Below are positions 1 through 8,636 of a DNA stretch of 61,437 nt, one piece after another; positions within the stretch are counted from its first letter, which is position 1, and every line of letters begins with the position of its first letter. The DNA lies in assembly GCA_902772455.1 (NCBI GenBank), contig CACYAW010000033.1, positions 1-61,437 of the forward strand, written 5' to 3'. The stretch is from an uncultured Bacteroidales bacterium (lineage in GTDB: Bacteria; Bacteroidota; Bacteroidia; Bacteroidales; Muribaculaceae). Made by a program: the position numbers and the translations under genes. The notes under the pieces are model-generated. The model ran no database searches and was not told where the DNA came from. It saw nothing but the letters and a program-made list of their open reading frames with translations.

Positions 1-665
1 TGTGCCGCTATTGTGGACAAGCCTGCAAAGCACGCTATGGAAATGCCAATGAAACATCAACTGGTTCTTATACTTACGATCAGCGCGACGCTTTCAAACG
101 CTTTGGTTACAACGAGAACATGCAACTGATAGGCAAAGATCCCTCCTACTACTGCTCGAACAGTAACAAGTATACCATTGATGAATGGTGTGATCTTATC
201 AATATCGAGTTACAAGCCGGTCGTCCCATCCCCTATCACGACCTCTATGAAGGCCATGCTTGGGTTCTTGACGGTGTTGATGCCGATGGCAAGTTCCACA
301 TGAATTGGGGATTTAACGGTAGGTTCAACGGCTGGTTTGAAATTGACGCTCTTGTCTTCCATCCTTACGGTGATGATGAGGTGTGGGACTTCAGCCAGGG
401 CAGCAACGGCGGTAACGAGATGATTATCGGCATGTACCCCTATGATGGTTATGTGATTCCCGGCGACGAGCCCACTGGCATGCGCGGTGACGTGAATAAG
501 GATAATGAGGTGGACATCGCCGACGTAACCGCACTGGTTGACTACCTGCTCTCACATGACGCCACTAACATTGACTTGGAGGCTGCTAATTGCAACCAGG
601 ACCAAGACGTGGACATCGCTGACGTGACATCGCTGGTTGACTACCTGTTGAGCCACAACTGGTAA
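1..665 (+). CDS. C10 (streptopain/interpain-like) cysteine peptidase, C-terminal part, with dockerin-like tail
   Basis: The frame is open from the left window edge (first full codon at base 3), so the N terminus with signal peptide and catalytic Cys is missing. Visible C10-family features are an ACKARYGN/STGSYTYDQ stretch, the catalytic-His region GHAWVLDG, and the conserved MNWGFNGRFNGWF block that follows it in this family. The last ~60 residues hold two Ca-binding dockerin-type half repeats (GDVNKDNEVDIADV and NQDQDVDIADV), each followed by a TxLVDYLLSH helix. Proteins of this kind are secreted proteases; the dockerin-like tail is usually taken as a protein-protein or surface attachment module. 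A hairpin terminator follows. The family assignment is strong. The role of the dockerin is inference, because no scaffoldin is visible. Confidence 0.85.
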   Translation, partial: CRYCGQACKARYGNANETSTGSYTYDQRDAFKRFGYNENMQLIGKDPSYYCSNSNKYTIDEWCDLINIELQAGRPIPYHDLYEGHAWVLDGVDADGKFHMNWGFNGRFNGWFEIDALVFHPYGDDEVWDFSQGSNGGNEMIIGMYPYDGYVIPGDEPTGMRGDVNKDNEVDIADVTALVDYLLSHDATNIDLEAANCNQDQDVDIADVTSLVDYLLSHNW

Positions 666-693
666 TTCCAATCATACCTTTTGCAAAAACATG

Positions 694-726
694 GGCAGGG
701 ATTCGAAAGGTCCCTGCCTATATTTT
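694..726 (+). terminator. Rho-independent terminator after the C10 peptidase
   Basis: An 8-bp perfect stem GGCAGGGA/TCCCTGCC with a 9-nt loop is followed by a T-rich stretch (TATATTTTAT). It separates the peptidase from the downstream dxs unit. Confidence 0.7.
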
Positions 727-803
727 ATCTACCCCACTACGCACTCAAGAGTTCAAATAGGATGAAAAAAAAGACAAAAGGGCGTTGTTTCACAAATAAT
801 GAT

Positions 804-811
804 TATCTTTG
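804..811 (+). promoter_or_regulatory. -7 promoter element of the dxs-trk unit
   Basis: TATCTTTG matches the Bacteroidetes TAnnTTTG -7 element and lies 26 bp before the start codon of the small membrane protein at 838. A TTG at 785-787 is a possible -33 element, but the spacing (16 bp) is shorter than usual. Confidence 0.6.
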
Positions 812-837
812 CAGATTAGACAATTTGATAATAGGCT

Positions 838-1011
838 ATGACGACAGGGAATATGATACGCTTTATCTGCATCCTGCTCCTATGGGTGGGATTGTGCTGG
901 ATGTTACTCTCCAGAGCGGCTAAAATCGACTTCATGGTGATTTTTACCATCGTGGCGTCGGGTATCATTGTGTTTGTTCCCCTGTATAAAAAGTATGTGA
1001 GAAAAAAATGA
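838..1011 (+). CDS. Small membrane protein (57 aa) upstream of dxs
   Basis: This 58-codon frame starts MTTGNMIRFIC and ends KKYVRKK. It contains two hydrophobic segments (about residues 7-24 and 31-48) separated by a short charged linker (RAAKID), with a lysine/arginine-rich cytoplasmic-type end. A TATCTTTG promoter lies 26 bp upstream, and its stop is only 7 bp before the dxs start, so it is probably the first gene of that transcript. An in-frame ATG at 853 is an alternative start. I do not recognise a family and assign no function. The hydrophobic pattern, promoter and tight spacing argue that it is real. Confidence 0.6.
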   Translation: MTTGNMIRFICILLLWVGLCWMLLSRAAKIDFMVIFTIVASGIIVFVPLYKKYVRKK

Positions 1012-1018
1012 CTAAGCC

Positions 1019-2935
1019 ATGACGACAAAACCCTATATACAAGAACACTGCCCGCTGCTTGCCCAGATCGACTCGCCTGCCGACCTGCGCCAACTGAGCG
1101 TTGATCAGTTGCCACAAGTGTGTGCCGAGCTGCGTCAATACATGATTCACGAGTTGTCGAGCAATCCCGGCCACTTCGCCTCGAGCATGGGCGCAGTGGA
1201 AATTGTGGTAGCGCTTCACTATGTCTTCAACACGCCCGACGACCGTCTGGTGTGGGATGTGGGACACCAGGCCTATGCCCACAAGATATTGACCGGGCGT
1301 CGCGACCAGTTTGACGATAACCGCAAGTTGGACGGCCTGAGCGGCTTCCCCAACCCTGCCGAGAGCGAATATGACACGTTTACCGCAGGACACGCCTCCA
1401 ACAGCATATCGGCAGCCCTGGGCATGGCCATCGCCGCCGAACTTCAGGACAACAAAGACCGCAAGGTGGTTGCTGTCATTGGCGACGCAAGCATCAGCGG
1501 AGGATTGGCCTTTGAGGGCATCAATAACGCCACGACCAATCCCAACAACCTGATTATCGTCCTCAATGACAACGATATGGCTATCGATGCCAACGTGGGT
1601 GCCTTGAGTTCTTACATGAGCGACCTGCACACGTCACACCGCTATAATAAACTGCGTTACAAGGCTTATCAGTTCCTGCGTCGCCATAACGTCATCAATG
1701 ACAGCCGCAAGGGACTGATCATGCGCTTCAGTAATGCGATGAAGTCGCTATTGTCTGGCCAACAGAACATTTTTGAGGGCTTGAACATACGCTATTTCGG
1801 ACTCTATGACGGCCATGACGTGAAACGTCTAGTCAAGGTGTTCCGTGAAATCAAGGACATGTCAGGACCCAAGTTAATCCATGTCCGCACCGTTAAAGGC
1901 AAGGGCTTTGCCGCTGCCGAGGCCGATCCCGCCACCTGGCACGCCCCAGGCAAATTTGATGAGGAGACCGGTGAGCGCGCCAAGGGCGGCAAGAGCGGTC
2001 CTATCAAGTACCAGGACGTTTTCGGCAAAACACTTGTGGAATTGGCCGAAAAAAATGATAAAATCGTGGGTATCACGGCCGCTATGCCAAGCGGCACGTC
2101 AATGTCGATGATGCTCGAAGCGATGCCGCGCCGCGCCTTTGACGTAGGCATCAGCGAGGGTCATGCGGTAACGTTTGCCGGAGGCCTTGCCAAGGATGGC
2201 ATGCACCCCTATTGCGCCATCTACAGCACATTCCTGCAACGAGGCTACGACTCCATTATCCATGACGTGGCCATTCAAGGACTGCCGGTGACCTTCTGCA
2301 TCGACCGCGGCGGCATCGTCGGCGAGGACGGCGTGACACATCACGGCCTGTTTGACTTGGCCTACCTGCGTTGTATCCCCGGCATGACCGTTGCATCGCC
2401 CATCAACGAGCACGATCTGCGCAACCTCATGTTCACTGCCCAACAGGATGGCATGGGTCCGTTTGCCATCCGCTATCCGCGTGGCAAGGGCGTTATCACT
2501 GACTGGCACAACGAGATGCAAGTGTTGCCCGTGGGCCAAGGACGACGAATGAGCGAGGGCGAGGACGTGGCCGTATTGAGCATCGGTCATATCGGCAACG
2601 AAGTGATCGATGTGGTCAAGCGTCTCGCCGAGCGCGGCATCAAGGTGGGACACTACGACATGATTTATCTCAAGCCCATCGACGAGAATATTCTTGAGGA
2701 AGCCACCAAGCGCTATCACAGCCTCATCACCATCGAGGACGGCACCGTGGTGGGCGGCTTGGGGTCTGCCGTTGCCGAGTGGCTGACACGTCACCACTGC
2801 AACAACCGCCTGAAAATGTTGGGCGTGCAGGACGAGTTTGTTCATCAGGGCACCGTTGCCGAGTTGTATGAGCGATGCGGCATGGATGCCCAGTCGCTGG
2901 AGAACGCCATCCTTGAGATGAAAGAAAGTAATTGA
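1019..2935 (+). CDS. dxs: 1-deoxy-D-xylulose-5-phosphate synthase
   Basis: Condenses pyruvate and glyceraldehyde-3-phosphate to DXP, the first step of the MEP isoprenoid pathway, which also supplies thiamine and pyridoxal precursors. At 638 aa it has the full family length. Seen in order: an N-terminal TPP domain with H-x-AYAHKILTGRRDQF and the thiamine-binding GDASISGG...NN motif near residue 160, a central transketolase pyrimidine-binding domain with CIDRGGIVGEDGVTHHG, and a C-terminal transketolase domain (GHIGNEV onward). It is followed after 26 bp by trkA. The gene looks intact and the identification is secure. Confidence 0.97.
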   Translation: MTTKPYIQEHCPLLAQIDSPADLRQLSVDQLPQVCAELRQYMIHELSSNPGHFASSMGAVEIVVALHYVFNTPDDRLVWDVGHQAYAHKILTGRRDQFDDNRKLDGLSGFPNPAESEYDTFTAGHASNSISAALGMAIAAELQDNKDRKVVAVIGDASISGGLAFEGINNATTNPNNLIIVLNDNDMAIDANVGALSSYMSDLHTSHRYNKLRYKAYQFLRRHNVINDSRKGLIMRFSNAMKSLLSGQQNIFEGLNIRYFGLYDGHDVKRLVKVFREIKDMSGPKLIHVRTVKGKGFAAAEADPATWHAPGKFDEETGERAKGGKSGPIKYQDVFGKTLVELAEKNDKIVGITAAMPSGTSMSMMLEAMPRRAFDVGISEGHAVTFAGGLAKDGMHPYCAIYSTFLQRGYDSIIHDVAIQGLPVTFCIDRGGIVGEDGVTHHGLFDLAYLRCIPGMTVASPINEHDLRNLMFTAQQDGMGPFAIRYPRGKGVITDWHNEMQVLPVGQGRRMSEGEDVAVLSIGHIGNEVIDVVKRLAERGIKVGHYDMIYLKPIDENILEEATKRYHSLITIEDGTVVGGLGSAVAEWLTRHHCNNRLKMLGVQDEFVHQGTVAELYERCGMDAQSLENAILEMKESN

Positions 2936-2961
2936 CTATTAACCAACAAGTATAAAGGACA

Positions 2962-4293
2962 ATGAGAATTGTAATCGCCGGAGCAGGAGAAGTCGGGACC
3001 CATTTGGCCAAGATGCTCAGCAACGAGGAACAGGACATCATCGTCATGGACCCCGAAAACAAGAAGCTGGAGCCATTGGAGAATTACAACCTGCTGACTC
3101 ATCAGGGAAGCGCCATCTCGTTCAGCGACCTGAATGCCATCAAGACAGGATATTGTGACCTGTTCATCGCAGTGACCAAGAGTGAGGCGCGCAATATTCT
3201 GTCATGCTCAATGGCAAAACGATTGGGCGCTAAAAAAACTGTCGCCCGTATCGATAACGATGAGTTCTTTAACGCCAACTGGCGCGAGCACTTCACCACC
3301 CTGGGCATTGACCATCTCATTTATCCCGAAATGTTGGCGGCCAAGGAAATCGCGAGCGCTCTCAAGCGCACATGGGCCAGGAACTGGTTTGAGCTATTTG
3401 ACGGTGAGCTCATTGTCGTGGGTGTGAAAATCCGTTCCAACGCCCAAATAGTCAACCACATGCTCAAGGATTTGGCCGACATCAGCCACTTCCTGCATGT
3501 GTCAGCTATCAAACGTAACCGTGAGATCATCATCCCACGCGGCGATGACCGTGTACTGGAAAACGACATCGTCTATATCGCCACCACACGCGACCACATC
3601 GATGAAGTGCGCGAGGTGTGCGGCAAGACGCAGTCGCCAGTGGACAATGTGCTCGTTGTAGGAGGAAACGACATTGCCGAGCAGCTGATCAAGAAACTCG
3701 GCAAGACAGTGGACATAAAAATCATCGAGAGCGACCTGCAACGATGTGACTATCTGGCACAACGATATCCCAACTGCAAAATCGTGCAGGGCGATTTCCG
3801 CGACACAGAACTGAGTGAGGAAGAGAGCGTGAGCTACTATGACGCCTTTATCGCTTTGGGCGATAATAGCGCGGTCAACATGATGGAGTGCATGATTGCC
3901 AAGACCAACGGTGTTCCCAAAACCATCGCCCAGGTCGAGGACATCCAATTCATCTATGAGGCCGAGGCTCTCAACATCGGCACCATCGTCAACAAGAAAC
4001 TGCTGGCATCAAGCCGCATCTACCAGATTCTGATTGATGCCGATGAGGACAACGCACGTTGCCTTGCCCTGGCCGATGCCGAAGTTGCCGAGGTCATTGT
4101 CGAAGAGGGAGACCGCGTGACCCGTTCCGACGTTAAGGACCTGAAGTTGAGCCGTGATTTCACTATAGCCGGTCTCGTGCGTGACGGCAAGGGACAGCTC
4201 GTGAACGGCAACACACGCATCCAGGCCGGTGACCACGTAGTGGTCTTCTGCCTGCAGGGGGCGATGCACAAACTCGACAAATATTTCTCATAA
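2962..4293 (+). CDS. trkA: Trk potassium uptake system, cytoplasmic regulatory subunit TrkA
   Basis: NAD(H)-binding gating subunit that sits on the cytoplasmic face of the TrkH channel. The 443-aa protein has the duplicated TrkA-N/TrkA-C arrangement: the first Rossmann fold begins IVIAGAGEVGTHLAKML at residue 3, the second begins VLVVGGNDIAEQLIKKL near residue 230, and each is followed by a TrkA-C (RCK-C) domain, the last ending IQAGDHVVVF. The stop is 5 bp before trkH, so the two subunits are translated from one message. Confidence 0.95.
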   Translation: MRIVIAGAGEVGTHLAKMLSNEEQDIIVMDPENKKLEPLENYNLLTHQGSAISFSDLNAIKTGYCDLFIAVTKSEARNILSCSMAKRLGAKKTVARIDNDEFFNANWREHFTTLGIDHLIYPEMLAAKEIASALKRTWARNWFELFDGELIVVGVKIRSNAQIVNHMLKDLADISHFLHVSAIKRNREIIIPRGDDRVLENDIVYIATTRDHIDEVREVCGKTQSPVDNVLVVGGNDIAEQLIKKLGKTVDIKIIESDLQRCDYLAQRYPNCKIVQGDFRDTELSEEESVSYYDAFIALGDNSAVNMMECMIAKTNGVPKTIAQVEDIQFIYEAEALNIGTIVNKKLLASSRIYQILIDADEDNARCLALADAEVAEVIVEEGDRVTRSDVKDLKLSRDFTIAGLVRDGKGQLVNGNTRIQAGDHVVVFCLQGAMHKLDKYFS

Positions 4294-4298
4294 CAACC

Positions 4299-5780
4299 AT
4301 GCCGAAGCGATCCAACCAAAATATCAATTTTGCCATCGTGATGCGTATGCAGGGCTGGCTGCTGCTCATCGAAGCGGCTTTCATGCTGTTGCCGCTTGCC
4401 GTATCGTGGTGGTTCAACGAGGCCACGTCGCTTCGTGCCTTCATTTACAGTTGTGCCATTACCGCCGCTGTAGGCGTTATCATGGCCTTTGGCATCAAGC
4501 CGCACAGCACATCGATGCACAAACGCGAAGGACTCATGCTTACAGGCATCATCTGGGTCTTCTTCTCCATCTTTGGCATGTTGCCCTACCTGTTCAGCGG
4601 CACATTTGATAATGTGACCGACGCCTTCTTTGAGACGATGGCCGGGTTCACTACAACCGGGTCTAGCGTAATCCGCTATGTTGAGGAGATACCGCATGGC
4701 GTGCTGTTCTGGCGTGCCATGACACAATGGATTGGAGGTATGGGAATCATCCTGTTTACCCTTGCCGTCATCCCCATGCTGAACCAGAAAGGAGGCATTG
4801 CCCTGTTCAATGCCGAGGTGACGGGTATCACGCACGAGCGACTGCGCCCGCGCGTGAGCCAGACAGCAAAAGACTTATGGCTCATCTACATCGGCTTGAC
4901 CGCACTGTTGACGGCGCTGCTGTATTTTGGTCCGATGGACTTTTTTGATGCTGTTTGTCATGCCTTGACCACAACCTCGACGGGTGGCTATTCCACCAAG
5001 AACATCGGCCTGGACTACTGGCATTCGAGTTATGTGTTCATCGTGGTCATCATCTTCATGTTTATCGGTGGCATCAGTTTCTCGATCATCGCTGCAGCAA
5101 TGCGCGGCAACTTCAAGCGCATCAAGCACAATAATACCCTGCGCTGGTATTGCATGACGACACTCATCACCACGGTGGCCATTTTTGCCTACATGGGCTA
5201 CAAGGGCTTTCTTGACACCCATGGCGACCGCTTCGTCTATAGCGCGTTCGACACACTGTCGGCCATCACTTCGACAGGTTTCTCGACGTTTGACTACGAG
5301 GACAGCGGCGAGTTTGTCACTGTGGTGCTGATGGTGATGATGTTCTTTGGCGGCATGGCAGGATCGACCTCGGGTGGCGCTAAGATGGACCGCCTGATCG
5401 TGCTCTTGAAAAACACGGCCAACGAGTTTTACCGCGTGCTGCACACCAACTCGGTGCGCGCCGTGCATATCGATGGCAAACCTGTGCCTGCACATGTAGT
5501 GAGTAAGGTGAACACTTTCTTCACGGTTTATATCCTCATTATCATGGTGGTGGCACTGTACCTGACATTCTTTGGCATACCCGTCTTTGATGCCATGTAC
5601 ACATCAATGTCGGCGATCAGCAATGTGGGTATCGGTCATGGCGTCACAGGTCCAAGCAGTTCCTGGGTAGTGCTTCATCCAGCCGCCAAATGGGTGCTGG
5701 CCTTTGAAATGATGGTGGGACGTCTCGAACTGTTCACCGTCCTTGTCATCTTCACCCGCTCCTTCTGGAAAAAAGACTAA
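4299..5780 (+). CDS. trkH: Trk/Ktr potassium transporter membrane subunit TrkH
   Basis: Integral inner-membrane K+ translocation subunit of 493 aa. It has the expected hydrophobic helices and four pore-loop filter-like segments, including TTTGSS near residue 115, TTTSTGGYS near 228, ITSTGFSTF near 325 and SAISNVGIG near 445. MAGSTSGGAKMDR is the intramembrane-loop region of the superfamily. It partners with the TrkA encoded immediately upstream. No promoter-like element is visible between the two genes. Confidence 0.95.
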   Translation: MPKRSNQNINFAIVMRMQGWLLLIEAAFMLLPLAVSWWFNEATSLRAFIYSCAITAAVGVIMAFGIKPHSTSMHKREGLMLTGIIWVFFSIFGMLPYLFSGTFDNVTDAFFETMAGFTTTGSSVIRYVEEIPHGVLFWRAMTQWIGGMGIILFTLAVIPMLNQKGGIALFNAEVTGITHERLRPRVSQTAKDLWLIYIGLTALLTALLYFGPMDFFDAVCHALTTTSTGGYSTKNIGLDYWHSSYVFIVVIIFMFIGGISFSIIAAAMRGNFKRIKHNNTLRWYCMTTLITTVAIFAYMGYKGFLDTHGDRFVYSAFDTLSAITSTGFSTFDYEDSGEFVTVVLMVMMFFGGMAGSTSGGAKMDRLIVLLKNTANEFYRVLHTNSVRAVHIDGKPVPAHVVSKVNTFFTVYILIIMVVALYLTFFGIPVFDAMYTSMSAISNVGIGHGVTGPSSSWVVLHPAAKWVLAFEMMVGRLELFTVLVIFTRSFWKKD

Positions 5781-5900
5781 AGCCGCCCTTTCACCCAAAA
5801 AGAGTAGCTGTACATTCATGACAAGCTTAGGGAAAGTGTAAAAATATTTGACACTTTTCTGAAAACTATTAGAGATTTCTCAAGAAAACGCATAATTCTC

Positions 5901-5931
5901 TTGCTTCTTTTTAGAAGAAGATGTAAGTTTG
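5901..5931 (+). promoter_or_regulatory. Promoter of the cohesin/dockerin gene pair
   Basis: A -33-like TTG at 5901-5903 is 20 bp from a -7 element TAAGTTTG at 5924-5931, leaving a leader of about 45 nt before the start codon at 5983. Confidence 0.6.
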
Positions 5932-5982
5932 TACCGAGAGAACCTCGTTTAATTATTACTAACTAAACATAAGTATCATGTT

Positions 5983-7812
5983 ATGAAACAGCTAATTCTT
6001 GCTTTTTTTGCCTTGTTCATGATCTCAAGCGCCAGTGCTTATGAGTATCTGTACATTGAGGACTTCAATGTGAACAGAAATCAGATCGGCACCCAGATTA
6101 CCGTGCCCATCAAAGCCCATTTTGACTACTATGTGAGTGCCTTTTTCATTGAATTGACTTACCCAGAAGGCCTCACTCCTGTAAGTGCCGAAGCTGGCTC
6201 AGACCAGACTATCCCCTACTACGATAAAACGGGAACATTAGATTACTACAATACCTTGTTCAGGTTCAACGAGGAATTAACCCGTTTTGTCGGCGCCAAC
6301 ACCATTGCCGGTTACTGGCTTCAGGATGACCAATGGGAGACCTATGGCGTCGTGAAATGGGATCCGGGAGATTACGATGAGATGATTAAAGTCACTTTCA
6401 ACGTAGGTCCTGAATTCCGAGGCGGTGAAATTACGGTTCATACCGAGGCCAGCAGCGGCAAGGACACCCGTGGAGAAATCTGCCAGTTGATGCCGACGAC
6501 CTTGACCACGACAGTCACGAGTGACTGGTATGGTCCAGATCCTGACCCCGATCCGGTTGTCGAGAACAAGTTCACGATGAGCGACAACATCAGCATCTTC
6601 AGCGGCGACACGTTCGTTATTCCCGTGACGATGACCAACAGTTCGGCTATCACCGCATTCCAGACGGACATCTACCTGCCTGATGGCTTTGAGGTTGTTC
6701 AAGAGAATGGCGACTATGCTGTTGAGTGGAGCAACCGTGTGACCAGTGACCACACCATTATGGCCAGCAACATTACTGATCATGTGGTTCGCCTGATCTG
6801 CTTCTCGCCCTCATTGCAGCCGTTTGCAGGTAACGACGGTGTGCTCTTCAACATCACGATCAAGTCCCGTGACGGTCTTAATGGAGAATACCCCATTGTC
6901 CTGACCAACAGCCTGTGGACCACCACCGACGATCAGGAGCTGCGCATCGATGACGCCACTTGCCAAGTCACCGCCTACTCCTTCATCATTGGCGATGCCA
7001 ACAAGAGCGGCTCGGTCACCGTGACCGATGTGGTAACCACTGCACGTTACATTCTGAACCAGAACCCGACACCGTTTGTATTTGAGGCCGCCGACATGAA
7101 TGGCGATGGAAACATCACCGTGACCGATGTGGTACTGATTTCACGTCTGGTGATGAACGCCCAAATGAATATGCCTCGCCGCATGCCATCATTTGAGTTT
7201 ACCCACGATTGCTTGAGTGGCGATGACATCACCATCGGCGATGGTGAGACCCGCACCGTAGCCATCAAGCTTGATAATGTGAGCGAATACACGGCATTCC
7301 AGTTCGAGATGAGCCTGCCAGAGGGTATGACAGCAAGCGACTTTACCTTGACCGGCCGAGCCGGCAACCACACCATCGAAGCTGTGCCCATTGGCGACGG
7401 CAAGATGCGCGTCCTGTGCTACTCGCCTGTCACCGATGCTATTGCAGGCCATGACGGCGCACTGTTCACCTTTAACGTGACTGCCAATCGCAATGTCGCA
7501 GGCGAGATCGTTATTGACCGCATCGAGATGGTCGGCATGAGCGGACAAATGTTCAATTTCGACATCTTTGCCCTCAAGGTGAACAATAACGCCACTCACG
7601 TCAAGGAAGTGAAGGCCGCTCCCCGCATCTACGGTGACGGACATGACATTATCGTTGAATGCGCTGTGGATATGACTGTCCTCATTGCCGACATGGCCGG
7701 TCGCACCCAGCTTGTCAAGGCACATGCCGGACGCAACGTATTCCCGACCCAAAACTCTGGCGTTTATGCAGTTAATGCTGGTGGCGTAACCGCAAAACTC
7801 GAGTTGAGATAA
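5983..7812 (+). CDS. Secreted protein with cohesin-like domains, internal dockerin and C-terminal sorting tail
   Basis: The 609-aa protein has a signal peptide (cleavage after SSASA, residue ~19). Residues ~22-180, ~198-330 and ~410-535 look like three beta-sandwich modules resembling cohesin folds; the second and third share the phrases ITAFQTDIYLPDGF and YTAFQFEMSLPEGM. Between modules two and three, residues ~337-394, is a dockerin-type EF-hand pair (GDANKSGSVTVTDV and DMNGDGNITVTDV). The last ~55 residues (ADMAGRTQLV...GVYAVNAGG) resemble a type IX secretion A-type tail. The downstream gene, 9 bp away, encodes a smaller version of the same architecture. An internal rather than terminal dockerin next to cohesin-like domains is unusual. 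The function is unknown; surface glycan or protein binding is inference. Confidence 0.75.
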   Translation: MKQLILAFFALFMISSASAYEYLYIEDFNVNRNQIGTQITVPIKAHFDYYVSAFFIELTYPEGLTPVSAEAGSDQTIPYYDKTGTLDYYNTLFRFNEELTRFVGANTIAGYWLQDDQWETYGVVKWDPGDYDEMIKVTFNVGPEFRGGEITVHTEASSGKDTRGEICQLMPTTLTTTVTSDWYGPDPDPDPVVENKFTMSDNISIFSGDTFVIPVTMTNSSAITAFQTDIYLPDGFEVVQENGDYAVEWSNRVTSDHTIMASNITDHVVRLICFSPSLQPFAGNDGVLFNITIKSRDGLNGEYPIVLTNSLWTTTDDQELRIDDATCQVTAYSFIIGDANKSGSVTVTDVVTTARYILNQNPTPFVFEAADMNGDGNITVTDVVLISRLVMNAQMNMPRRMPSFEFTHDCLSGDDITIGDGETRTVAIKLDNVSEYTAFQFEMSLPEGMTASDFTLTGRAGNHTIEAVPIGDGKMRVLCYSPVTDAIAGHDGALFTFNVTANRNVAGEIVIDRIEMVGMSGQMFNFDIFALKVNNNATHVKEVKAAPRIYGDGHDIIVECAVDMTVLIADMAGRTQLVKAHAGRNVFPTQNSGVYAVNAGGVTAKLELR

Positions 7813-7821
7813 TCAAGAGGA

Positions 7822-8469
7822 ATGAAAAGAGTTCTCATAGCTCTCATGGTCGTTGCGGTGTCTTTATCGGGCACCGCAACCGACCGTTTTTATATCAATG
7901 ATTTTTCAATCTCTACCGGTCAGACCCGCCAAGTGTCGATTATGCTCGATAACGAGGTGGAATACACCGCATTTCAAGCCGACATCCATCTGACAGGAGG
8001 ATTGGAAATCATCAAGGAGAATGGATCTTTTCCTATCGCCCTGACCAACCGCAAGGGAAGTGATCACGTCTTTGCAGTCAACGCCGGGCAAGACGGAACC
8101 ATCAGGATAATGTCCTATTCCATCGGCATAAAGCCATTTAGCGGAAACAGCGGCCCTTTGGTGACCATGAATGTCACCGCAGGAGAAGATTTTGCCGCTC
8201 CGGCATTTATCATGCTTTCAAACATCCGTTTCACAACGCTGCCAGGCGAGGAAGTTGAATTCAATGACAGTTTCTGTGTCGTGGGGAGTATGCGGCTCGG
8301 AGACGTGAATGACGATGGTGATGTCAACATCACCGACGTCACTGTACTCGTTGACTACCTGCTTGACGACACGGTCGTCATCAACCAGGGAAACGCCGAC
8401 TTGAATGGAGACAGCCTCATCATGATTGACGATGCCACGAGGCTGATTGATATGCTATTGAGCGCTTGA
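7822..8469 (+). CDS. Secreted cohesin-like domain protein with C-terminal dockerin
   Basis: The 215-aa protein has a signal peptide (about residues 1-20). One cohesin-like beta-sandwich spans about residues 24-150 and contains YTAFQADIHLTGGLEI, closely matching modules two and three of the upstream protein. A dockerin-type pair follows at ~157-215 (GDVNDDGDVNITDV, then DLNGDSLIMIDDATRLID; the second loop is degenerate). It lies 9 bp after the upstream gene, so both are probably cotranscribed, and a strong terminator follows. The function is not known. Confidence 0.75.
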   Translation: MKRVLIALMVVAVSLSGTATDRFYINDFSISTGQTRQVSIMLDNEVEYTAFQADIHLTGGLEIIKENGSFPIALTNRKGSDHVFAVNAGQDGTIRIMSYSIGIKPFSGNSGPLVTMNVTAGEDFAAPAFIMLSNIRFTTLPGEEVEFNDSFCVVGSMRLGDVNDDGDVNITDVTVLVDYLLDDTVVINQGNADLNGDSLIMIDDATRLIDMLLSA

Positions 8470-8497
8470 AATCATAGGCTTCGCTGTCTGTGCGACA

Positions 8498-8549
8498 AGC
8501 GGTGTGTTATCATTTGCCATCGGCAATGACGACACACCGCTATTTTTTT
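8498..8549 (+). terminator. Rho-independent terminator after the dockerin gene pair
   Basis: A long stem starting AGCGGTGTGT and closing ACACACCGCT, with an inner stem TCATTTGCC/GGCAATGA, is followed by TATTTTTTT. Confidence 0.85.
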
Positions 8550-8581
8550 GTGGAAATGTGAAAAAAAGTGCGTGGTTTGCG

Positions 8582-8611
8582 TTTGTAAATCAATTTTATT
8601 TTGTAATTTTA
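8582..8611 (+). promoter_or_regulatory. Putative ftsK promoter
   Basis: TTTG at 8582-8585 and TAATTTTA at 8604-8611 with 18-bp spacing match the -33/-7 layout except for the last base of the -7 element. Confidence 0.4.
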
Positions 8612-8636
8612 CGGCCCCAATAAATCGATAGCAATA

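Noticed and set aside
681-923. 80-aa frame after the C10 peptidase
   Set aside because: It overlaps the terminator, promoter and the more convincing membrane-protein frame, and has no recognisable pattern.
965-1630. 221-aa minus-strand frame over dxs (also many similar long antisense frames over dxs, lpx, gyrA, dnaA)
   Set aside because: These are antisense shadows of well-identified genes, caused by GC-rich codon use.
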